Notes under the pieces: generated by a model | What the model was told of the DNA's origin: nothing | Databases searched by the model: none | The model's input: only the letters and a program-made list of their open reading frames with translations | Position numbers and translations under genes: made by a program | From: Venturia oleaginea | Lineage: Eukaryota; Ascomycota; Dothideomycetes; Venturiales; Venturiaceae | Direction of reading: 5' to 3' | NCBI GenBank assembly: GCA_013176395.1 | Contig: JABMLP010000015.1 | Span: 1-64,000, forward strand | Length of the DNA stretch: 64,000 bases | Part shown: piece after piece, positions 52,741 through 61,342 of the stretch | Numbering within the stretch: position 1 is the stretch's first letter | Layout: each line of letters starts with the position of its first letter

Positions 52741-53073
52741 TGTAAGAGTTCAACCCTCAAAGGTGTTTCGCAAGTGAGAGAAGACTGCTTGTATTTCAAA
52801 GTATCTAAGTACAGAGAAGAAAGTGTAAGTACAGGAAGGATAGCTAGTATATATAATCCTCCTCTTACAATAGATCCTTCTAGAAAGTATCTTTAAATGG
52901 AAACGTGACAGCTTGCAAAATAGAACATGGCAGCTTGCGAAATAGAACATGACAGCTTGCAAAATAGAACATGACAGCTTGCAAAATAGAACATGACAGC
53001 TTGCAGAATAACAAGAGAACAATTGGAAATCCAGTCATGGATAAGCTAGAGAGAAGGATTCCATCCCTTAACA
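52741..53073 (-). repeat. B1 5' LTR (333 bp)
   Basis: U3 as in the 3' LTR, but R/U5 is the other variant (GAAATACAAGCAGTCTTCTC type), giving several differences within ~30 bp. Followed inward by PBS TATCTAAGTAC. Confidence 0.9.
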
Positions 53074-54401
53074 CCAAAGCAATTCTTGACGAATCCAAAG
53101 GCACTCTTACGTTTAAGGGGAAAGATATTTGTATCAAAGACATCCGGTTTCAAGAGAACTTAGTTATTCAACAGATGAATTCTATTAAGTTCCACCAACT
53201 TGTCACGTCAACAATCAAGAGAAAAGAATTCTCTAGAGTTTTCGCTATTACTCTAAAGGATCTTGACGAAGCCTTGAAGCCGAAGGTACCATTGACCCTT
53301 GAACAAATCCGTAAGAAACTACCGAAAAGATTTCACAAGTATATCGCGGTATTTGACCCAAAGAGAGCTGCTAAGTTACCTCCCTTTCGCCCTGGGTTCG
53401 ATCATGAGATACCTATAGAGGAAGGAAAGCAACTCCCTTGGGGACCTCTATATGGTATGGGTAGAGAGCAACTTCTTGTCTTGAGAAAAACACTTACAGA
53501 ACTGCTGGAGAAAGGCTTTATCAGAGAAAGCAAATCAGATGCTGCATCTCCTGTTCTTTTTGTTAAGAAACCAGGAGGAGGATTACGGTTCTGTGTAGAC
53601 TACCGTGCCCTCAATGCTATTACTAGGAAGGATAGATACCCTATACCTCTGGTTAAGGAAACCTTACTAGCTTTAGCAAGAGCTAAGAATCTAAGCAAGC
53701 TGGATGTTATTGCTGCTTTTCATGAAATTCGTGTAGCCCAGGGAGATGAATACAAGACTGCCTTTAGAACTAGATATGGTCTATTCGAATGGCTAGTTAC
53801 TCCCTTTGGCTTAACAGGCGTACCTGCGACATTTCAGTGATATATCAATTATGTCTTAAGGCAATATTTAGATGAGTTCTGTTCAGCTTATCTAGACGAC
53901 ATACTTATATACTCTGAAGGAAGCCTTGACAATCATGAATCTAAGACAGAGAAGATTCTACAAAAATGTCTAGATGCCGGACTGTACCTAGACATCAAGA
54001 AGTGCGAATTCAACGTTGAAGAAGTCAAGTACCTAGGCTTTGTTATCAATACAAAGACAGGACTCCATATGGATCCGGAGAAGATACGAGCAATTAAGGA
54101 ATGGGAAAGACCTACTACTCTAAGAGGAGTAAGAGGCTTCCTAGGCTTTACTAATTTCTACCGTGATTTCATCAGTGGAAATTCAACATTGAGAGAACCT
54201 CTTACTCGTCTTACCAAGAAGAATTTCCCTTTCGTTTGGGGGAAGGGACAAGAGGAGGCTTTCCAGAGACTTAAGAGAGAGTTCGAAAAGGAACCTGTCT
54301 TAGCAGCACTTGATCAAGACAGTCCTACAAGAGTAGAACCTGATGCATCCGGATGGGCAGCCGGAGCAGTTCTTAGTCAACAAGATAAGCTAGGGAATTG
54401 G
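53074..54401 (+). pseudogene. Gypsy C, right part: protease end, RT, part of RNase H
   Basis: [20 protein letters not shown] continues the C protease. [53 protein letters not shown] (53838-53840; B has CGG here, so CGA to TGA is likely), then YINYVLRQYLDEF and YLDDILIYSEG. Connection domain GVRGFLGFTNFYRDF and RNase H start VEPDASGWAAGAVLSQQ. It is cut at GNW by the B2 LTR. The remaining Pol of C is not in the window in this orientation. Confidence 0.88.
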
Positions 54402-54733
54402 TGTTAAGGGATGGAATCCTTCTCTCTAGCTTATCCATGACTGGATTTCCAATTGTTCTCTTGTTATTCTGCAAGCTGTCATGTTCTATTTTGCAAGCTG
54501 TCATGTTCTATTTTGCAAGCTGTCATGTTCTATTTCGCAAGCTGCCATGTTCTATTTTGCAAGCTGTCACGTTTCCATTTAAAGATACTTTCTAGAAGGA
54601 TCTATTGTAAGAGGAGGATTATATATACTAGCTATCCTTCCTGTACTTACACTTTCTTCTCTGTACTTAGATACTTGAAATATAAGCTGTCTTCCCTCAC
54701 TTGCGAAACACCTTTGAGGGTTGAACTCTTACA
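54402..54733 (+). repeat. B2 5' LTR (332 bp)
   Basis: TGTTAAGGGATGG ... CTCTTACA. Five 22-bp repeats (AAGCTGTCATGTTCTATTTT core) at about 54472-54575, TATATATA near 54622 and GTACTTAGATA at 54663-54673. Confidence 0.92.
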
Positions 54734-54734
54734 T

Positions 54735-54745
54735 TATCTAAGTAC
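54735..54745 (+). promoter_or_regulatory. Self-priming-type PBS of element B
   Basis: TATCTAAGTAC, exact complement of the 11 bases at 54663-54673 in the LTR; same arrangement as in A. Confidence 0.75.
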
Positions 54746-55397
54746 CTCAGTCTTACAAAGGAAGAAAGGCTCACAGAGAGCAAGCTCCAAAAAGGAATTT
54801 CAAGAAGAGGACACTTGTCCTAATCCAAGAAGCGAGGGCCAACCTCAAGGGCCAAACAGAAAGGAATTTCAAGAAGAGGACACTTGTCCTAACTCAAGAA
54901 GCAAGGGCCAACCTCAAAGGCCAACTTCAAGGGCCAACCTCAAGGGCCAAACAAAAAGGGAATTCAAGAGAATTCAAGCTGAGATTTTCTAGAAGGTGCT
55001 AGAATCTCCAAGAAGCAAGGGCCAACCGAAAGGGCCAATCCAAAAAGGGAATTCAAGAGAATTCAAACTGAGATTTTCTAGAACGTGCTAGAATCTCCAA
55101 GAAGCAAGGGCAGGTCATCCTAAGACAGCGTAGTCTTAGGAGTTGAAGCTGTAATAAGCTGAGGAAAGAAAGAGCTAGGGAGAGAGATTTAATACACTTG
55201 GCCTTCACAGTCCCTGGGAGCTCTGTCCTTAGTAATAAGGATTGCAGAGCGGACTATAGTGTAAAAAATCCTTCTGGGATTCTATAGTCACCTTCCTATA
55301 CTAATAGGCATTGACTCTATACTGCCTAGCAAATCTCTAGAGTAGAGCCTAGGAGTGTGTATAGTAGTGCTCTCTATTATCTCTCATAGGTGAAAAT
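54746..55397 (+). promoter_or_regulatory. Gypsy B leader
   Basis: Repeats of AGGGCCAACCTCAAGG and GGAATTTCAAGAAGAGGACA, then the conserved block shared with A and C, including CTTAGTAATAAGG and the inverted pair GACTATAG ... CTATAGTC (about 55252-55288). No coding longer than short shadows. Confidence 0.6.
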
Positions 55398-56420
55398 ATG
55401 GAAGGAGAAGATCAGGAACAAAGAGTTCCTCAAGAACCCCAAGCCCTACAAGAAGCTATGGCAGCATTACAACATCAACTAGCCATTCAGAACGATGCTA
55501 TTACGCGTATTCTTACAATCTTACCTAACACTACTCGCTCTGAGAACGTAGTAGAAGGACAAGAGACTAAGAATTCACAAAAAGACAGAATACATAGGAA
55601 GAAAGCTGTACTTCCTAAGCTCCAAGAATTTGATGGCAAGCGTTCTGAATGGGCTCAGTGGTTTCAACAAGCAAGGATGAAGTTGGAGATAGACGCAGAG
55701 TCTATAGGGGATAGTAGGAACCAATTTGCCTACATCTTCTCCTCTCTACGAGGCTCCGCAGCTCAGGCTACTCTGGCCTACGTAAAGACAGCTCCAGAGG
55801 AAGATAAAACGGGACAGAAATTGTTACAGTATATGGACAACTTCTATGGCGATCCAGTACAACAACAAAGAGCTACTGTAAGCCTGTCCACAATCAAACA
55901 AAAAGAGAAAGAACCCTTCTTCTCTTTTCTTCCCCGTTTTGAAACCACTCTTGCTAATGCTGGAGGAATGACTTGGCCTGACGCTGTTAAAATTGCATTT
56001 CTACACAAAGCAATAAATCAAGAGCTGCGAAACCAGAGAATAGGCCAATCTCAGAGTACCTCCTACCAGCAGTTTGTGTCCGATCTTTTGAATACAAGTA
56101 TGCAAATCACTACAGCAAAGATGCTCTCTTCCTCAGAAGATAAGTTACGATTCAGAGATAAAGAGAAGTCTTTTAAAGATCTGAACGCTATGGACTGGGA
56201 GCCTACACGCGTAAACAAGTTAAAAATTTCGTCTAAAGCCTATGAATATAGGAAGGCAAATAACCTCTGCTTACGCTGTGGGAAGGCCGGCCATAGAATG
56301 AAAGACTGCTGGTTGGATACAGAGGTAGAAAGAGTCACGCAACTTGGTTCAAAAAGGGCCAAAGGAACCACTGAGGAGAATGAAGAAGTTGAAGAAGAGG
56401 ACTACTCGGAAAAAGAGTAG
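55398..56420 (+). CDS. B2 Gag
   Basis: 340 codons, MEGEDQEQRVPQ to EDYSEKE, TAG at 56418-56420. N-terminal helix, capsid (AYIFSSLRGSAAQATLAYVK, MDNFYGDPVQQQRATVSL, ANAGGMTWPDAVKIAF), zinc knuckle CLRCGKAGHRMKDC at about residue 295, acidic C-terminus. Family role: capsid and nucleocapsid of the cytoplasmic particle. Its stop overlaps the frameshift signal that would yield Gag-Pol. Confidence 0.93.
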   Translation: MEGEDQEQRVPQEPQALQEAMAALQHQLAIQNDAITRILTILPNTTRSENVVEGQETKNSQKDRIHRKKAVLPKLQEFDGKRSEWAQWFQQARMKLEIDAESIGDSRNQFAYIFSSLRGSAAQATLAYVKTAPEEDKTGQKLLQYMDNFYGDPVQQQRATVSLSTIKQKEKEPFFSFLPRFETTLANAGGMTWPDAVKIAFLHKAINQELRNQRIGQSQSTSYQQFVSDLLNTSMQITTAKMLSSSEDKLRFRDKEKSFKDLNAMDWEPTRVNKLKISSKAYEYRKANNLCLRCGKAGHRMKDCWLDTEVERVTQLGSKRAKGTTEENEEVEEEDYSEKE

Positions 56421-56447
56421 CCTCTATCCAAAGTCGTGGATGGAGGC
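56408..56447 (+). promoter_or_regulatory. Putative -1 ribosomal frameshift signal, B2 gag-pol
   Basis: Gag frame reads TCG GAA AAA GAG TAG. Slipping back one base on GAA AAA gives AGA GTA GCC and an open Pol frame. The stem GCCTCTATCC (56420-56429) pairs with GGATGGAGGC (56438-56447), loop AAAGTCGT, five bases after the A run. Confidence 0.72.
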
Positions 56448-59400
56448 GTAGAGTAGATAGAGCAAAATTGTCAAAGGAGTCAATTGAGAGAGTAAATAGT
56501 ATTTTGAATTCGAACAAAGACACTGATTCACACCGTTCTCGGATAGAAAAAGAATGGGAGCAGTTCAGACCCAAGATGCTCTCCCGCCTTTTCTACACAA
56601 ATACTATAGTGAACGATATATACTCTCTTAAAACTCTCCTTGATAATGGATCTAGCTGCTACGCATCAATAAACGAGGAGAAAGCTTCGCAGATGGACCT
56701 TGAAGTACTCCCTATTAGTCCGCGTACTATAGGTGGAGTTCTTAAGGAAGAAGGACAGACCCAAGTGACAAAAATTGCGAAGTTGAACCTAGATTTAGGG
56801 GGACTTATATGCAACGCTTTTGCTTATATAGTCCCGGGACAATTTGAGGATCTTCTACTAGGCAGGCCTTTTCTCAAGGACACCAAAGCCGTTATCAATG
56901 AATCTAAAGGTACTCTTACCTTTGCAAACGGGATTAGCATTCGCGATGCTAAATTTGAAGACAAACTTGATATACAACAAGTAGCGCCCGTAAGATTCCA
57001 CCGCCTTGTCACTTCTACACTTGAGAAAATCAAAGACGCGTCTAGAGTATTTGCTGTTACTCTTCGAGATATTGATATTGCCTTGAAGCCGAAAGTCCCT
57101 TTGACAACAGAGCAAATACTGGAATTGCTACCTAAGAGGTTTCATAAGTACGCTGCTGTCTTTGATCCTAAAAGGGCCGAGAGACTACCACCGCATCGCC
57201 CTGGGATTGATCACGAAATACCTATAGAAGAAGGAAAACCACTTCCTTGGGGACCTCTATATGGTATGGGTCGAGAACAACTCCTTGTTTTGCGAAGGAC
57301 TCTTACAGAGCTACTAGATAAAGGCTTTATCCGAGAGAGTAAATCAGTTGCTGCGTCTCCAGTTCTCTTTGTGAAGAAACCAGGAGGGGGCTTACGCTTT
57401 TGCGTAGACTACCGAGCCTTAAACGCAATTACTCGAAAGGATAGGTACCCGCTACCGTTAGTAAAAGAGACTTTACTAACCTTAGCTCGTGCTAAGTATC
57501 TTAGTAAGCTTGATGTAAATGCTGCCTTCCACAAGATTCGAATCGCAACGGGAGATGAGTTCAAAACTGCCTTTCGAACTAGATATGGTCTATTTGAATG
57601 GCTAGTTACTCCCTTTGGCTTAACCGGTGCACCTGCGTCTTTTCAACGGTATATAAACTATATCCTTCGACGATACCTAGACGAGTTCTGCTCAGCTTAT
57701 CTAGACGATATAGTAATATACTCTTCAAAGAACCTTAAAGACCATGAAGAAAAGACTGAAAAGATACTTCAAAGCTGCCTTAACGCTGGGTTATACCTTG
57801 ATATTCGGAAGTGCGAGTTTAATACCAAACGAGTCAAGTATCTAGGCTTCGTTATAGATACTGAAACGGGCCTACACATGGATCCGGAGAAGATCAAAGC
57901 AATTAAAGAATGGGAACGTCCTACTACTCTACGAGGAGTACGTGGCTTCCTAGGCTTTACAAACTTCTACCGTGACTTTGTAAAAGATAACTCAACAATA
58001 AGGGAGCCTCTGGTTCGCCTTACAAAGAAGAATACTCCATTTTTATGGGGAAAGGAGCAAGAAGAATCTTTTCAAAACTTAAGGCAGAGTTTTGCAAAGA
58101 ACCTGTCCTGTCTGCACTTGATGAAGATAAGCCTACGCGAGTAGAACCTGATGCTTCAGGCTGGGCTTCCGGAGCAGTACTTAGTCAAAAAGATGAGCTA
58201 GGTAACTGGAAACCATGTGCTTTCTTCTCTACTAAGCACTTGCCAGCCGAATGCAATTATGATATCCACGACAAAGAACTTATGGCTATAGTCAAAGCTC
58301 TAGTCCATTGGACTAGCGAGCTACTAAGCCTAAGTAAGCCATTCATTATCCTCACAGATCACAAGAACCTTGAGAAGTTTATGGTAAAAAGGGAACTAAA
58401 TGAAAGGCAAATGAGATGGGCGCAGATACTAGCTAAGTTTAACTTCAAACTAGGCTATCGCCCAGGCTCTGAATCTGTAGTTCCAGACGCCTTAACTCGA
58501 AGGGATCAAGATCTCCCAAAGGATATTCAAGACCCAAGAATCGTTGAAAGAACTAGAACGTTATTACCTCCAAAGCTTTGGATTAACGTTCTAGAGGATA
58601 AGACTCCTGCAAGAGAAGAAGCTGCCCAAGAAAATGCTCAAGAAGTAGACAAAGAACCTATCCCCTTTATACAAAATCCCTTTCTCTCAGGTGATCTAAG
58701 GGATAGATGGGAAACTGCACTCGAAGGAGATCTAGACTACAGACGTATTTTCCAAAGCGTTCTAAAGCAAGATAGGCAGTTCCCATCTAAGCTAAAGGTT
58801 CCTACTTCTATAGGAGATTGTAAAGTCGAAAACAACCAGCTCTACTATAGAGACCGAATCTGGTTGCCCTCCTACGAGCCTCTCTTAACAGGAGTAATTC
58901 AAGAAATACACGATTCAGTCCTATCAGGGCATCCTGGACGAGAAGCTACTATTGCTATTCTCTCCAGACAGTTCTACTGGCCGGGATTTGCTCAAGATAT
59001 ACGTCAGTTTATACGCAATTGTGACGTCTGCGGAAGAACTTCAGTCTGGCGAGACAAAAAGAAAGGTTTACTTAAACCTCTTCCTGTCCCTAGCCGTATC
59101 TGGCAAGATATTTCAGTAGACTTCATAGTCGAATTACCAGAGAGCCAAAGATGCACAAGACTCTGCGTTATTACTGACCGCTTGGGTAAAGGAACTATCC
59201 TGTTCCCAGTGCCTAAAGAACAGTTTGGAGCTGAAGGATTTGCAAAACTATTTATGCAGAACTACGTAAGATTACACTGGCTTCCTAGATCTCTAGTCTC
59301 AGATAGGGACACGCAATTTGTTAATGCTTTCTGGAAAGAAGTTTGTCACCTTCTTAAGATAGAGAGAAGACTCTCTACAGCGTATCACCCTGAGACTGAT

Positions 59401-60252
59401 GGATCTACGGAAAGAAGAAATCAAGAAGTTGAAGCCTATCTACGTAAGTTCTGTACATTTAGTCAGGACGACTGGGTTGAGCTCCTGCCTATTGCTCAAA
59501 TATGCCTCGATAATAGACCAAACCAAGCTACGGGCCTATCGCCTTTCTTCTTAACCCACGGTTATAACATTGAGCATATAGGAACTGTTGAAGCTCCCCA
59601 GAAAACCCCTGAGAATCCAAAAGAAAAAGCACAAGATCTTGTAGCAAAATTGAAGGACGCACAAGAATGGGCAGAAACGTCAATGGTATCAGCTCAGCAA
59701 CAGCAAGAATACTACTCTAATAGAGATCGTGCTCCGGCTGACTCTTTTAAAGTGGGAGACAAAGTCTGGCTCAACCTAAAGAACGTAAAAACCCTACGTC
59801 CTTGTAAGAAACTAGACTGGATTCATGGGAAGTATACAGTTACACGAGTTATCAACTCAATGTCTTACGAGCTTGATACACCCAGAGGAATCCACAACCG
59901 ATTTCATACGTCTTTACTTAGGAGAGCTGGCACAGATCCCCTACCTTCACAAATACAAGATAATACACAGCCGCCTCCTATAGTAACTGAACAAGGAGAC
60001 GAGGAATACGGTATCGAGGCTATTCTAGCCGCAAGATGGCGCCGGCGAGGTCGACAACAAACACGAGAAGTCTTAGTTAAGTGGGTAGGCTACGTTGATC
60101 CTACGTGGGAACCCCTTAGCGAACTCCAACAAACTACAGCTCTGGACGCTTTTGAAAGTGCCTACGGCAACGTTCTTGAAAACGACGGACCTATACTACG
60201 CCCTCAGAGACTACGCTCACATCGATCTACAAGAGAGGGGGGGAGGGGATAA
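56414..60252 (+). CDS. B2 Pol: protease, RT, RNase H, integrase, chromodomain (one frameshift)
   Basis: Pol has no ATG near its start and is read from the frameshift site (RVASIQSRGWRRRVDRAKLS). Order: protease LLDNGSSCYASI (DNG active site), RT with [11 protein letters not shown] and YLDDIVIYS, RNase H, integrase HHCC, D-D-E core (SVDFIVELPE, LVSDRDTQF, PETDGSTERRNQE), GPY/F-like VWLNLKNVKTLRP ... GIHNRFHTSLLRRAG, and the chromodomain YGIEAILAARWRRRGRQQ ... VLVKWVGYVDPTWEPLSEL, which in such elements guides integration to heterochromatin (established for chromoviruses). At about 58075 an A run has four A where B1 has five, shifting SFQKLKAEF out of frame; coding resumes in the frame from 58045. 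Otherwise intact. Confidence 0.92.
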
Positions 60253-60439
60253 TGTTAAGGGATGGAATCCTTCTCTCTAGCTTATCCATGACTGGATTTC
60301 CAATTGTTCTCTTGTTATTCTGCAAGCTGTCATGTTCTATTTTGCAAGCTGTCATGTTCTATTTCGCAAGCTGCCATGTTCTATTTCACAAGCAGTCTTC
60401 TCTCACTTGCGAAACACCTTTGAGGGTTGAACTCTTACA
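60253..60439 (+). repeat. B2 3' LTR, internally deleted (187 bp)
   Basis: The first ~135 bp with three 22-bp repeats joins directly to the U5 end CACAAGCAGTCTTCTCTCAC; TATA, R start and the rest of U3 are gone. The end CTCTTACA is kept. Confidence 0.88.
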
Positions 60440-60640
60440 ATGTCCTCCGTATAAGAAAAATGGACATGCTGTCCAGACAAGTATGGAAAGGAATAGAAAT
60501 ACATGTGAAACAATCCTCAAACAATCCCTGCTAGGCGCACGTGAAAGACTACCAGGAAACTACCAGGTAGTGCTAAGAATCCATCCAGGATAAGTTGAGA
60601 AAGGATCTATCCTTTGACAAGAAACGAGTTCCCCGTAACA
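60440..60640 (-). repeat. A-type LTR fragment plus 21 bases of LTR H
   Basis: 60440-60619 is the U3 side of the divergent A-type LTR (reverse), ending TTTGACA. 60620-60640 is AGAAACGAGTTCCCCGTAAC plus A, the reversed first 21 bases of LTR H at 23534. Confidence 0.8.
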
Positions 60641-60931
60641 CATATGCGCTTCTACTCCTTTCTATTCTCTCCTCAGGACAGCATGTCCTTTTCCTACTTA
60701 GAAGATTATATATACAAGTTGTTCTTCCTGTACCTACACTTTCTTCTTTGTACTTAGATACTTGAAATATAAGCTGTCTTCCCTCACTTGCGAAACACCT
60801 TTGAGGGTTGAACTCTTACATTATCTAAGTACCTTCAAACTACTTTCAGTACTCTCAGGAAGTGCCTGAAGAGTCAAGGTCCTAAAGAGGACACCCGCGA
60901 TTTCAGTACTCCCAGGTCAAACCTGTTGAGG
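60641..60931 (+). mobile_element. 5' fragment of a third A-type element (A3)
   Basis: 60641-60820 is the second part of an A LTR (plus), followed by PBS TATCTAAGTAC (60822-60832) and about one and a half 60-bp leader repeats (GTCAAGGTCCTAAAGAGGAC). It is cut at 60932 by the gypsy F LTR. Confidence 0.85.
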
Positions 60932-61123
60932 TGTCACGGTGAGTAAAAGAGGTCATAGACAGGTCTATTGTTCTAAGTACTAAGTGTGATAAGAGAATCT
61001 TAGGTAGAGAGGAATCTACTCCGGCGACTCGTAGAAGTCGCGCCTTAGCCACATGTGGCCGTGCGCGCCTCGCTAAGACCACAAAGTCACGTGACTGCAA
61101 GACAGCCATGCCATGCCGTCACA
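60932..61123 (-). repeat. Gypsy F 3' LTR (192 bp)
   Basis: TGTCACGGTGAG on the plus strand to CCATGCCGTCACA; the left flank 60927-60931 is TGAGG. The matching flank lies outside the window. Confidence 0.8.
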
Positions 61124-61342
61124 CTACCCCCCCCCTTAAGAAGGCCAAATGAGGCCCGTGGGTATCATTTGGGCTGGTCAATCCCAAGCAAAAAACGCCT
61201 GGTCAACGCCCCTTTGCTCGGAAAACTACTGTCCACTGAGGCGACCGTAGAGAGCGAAATATTTCAGCAAAATCCCATCAACTTTTCATCAATCTTCAAT
61301 CCCATCAACTTTTCATCAATCTTCCATCCAATTTCCTTTTCA
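61124..61342 (-). other. Gypsy F 3' untranslated tail
   Basis: Starts with a C/G homopolymer run (polypurine tract on the minus strand) and contains CCCATCAACTTTTCATCAATC in tandem (about 61275-61345). Confidence 0.6.

Larger units (their letters stand above)
47672..53073 (-). mobile_element. Gypsy B, copy B1 (integrase C-terminus deleted)
   Basis: Minus-strand LTRs 52741-53073 (5') and 47672-48003 (3'). Gag and pol mirror B2 (x maps to 107475 minus x) with identical translations in all compared frames. Pol is open in one frame from the frameshift site through RT, RNase H and most of integrase, but at CTFSQ it runs directly into the 3' LTR, so ~790 bp (integrase C-terminus, chromodomain, polypurine tract) are missing. 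No target duplication; ~60 bp of C are lost at the junction. Confidence 0.9.
54402..60439 (+). mobile_element. Gypsy B, copy B2 (full-length coding, 3' LTR internally deleted)
   Basis: 5' LTR 54402-54733, PBS, leader, gag, -1 frameshift signal, pol with chromodomain, polypurine tract GAGGGGGGGAGGGGATAA and a 3' LTR lacking its middle. Flanks ATTGG and ATGTC do not match. Only one coding lesion is visible, a one-base loss in an A run of pol. Confidence 0.92.

Noticed and set aside
54480..54575. 22-bp repeats in the B LTR as a CRISPR-like array
   Set aside because: The units are contiguous with no spacers, and the context is an LTR of a eukaryotic element.
54453..54992. 179-codon cysteine-rich frame through the B2 LTR and leader
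   Set aside because: It is a translation of tandem U3 repeats and leader; the same shadow appears in B1 and has no independent support.
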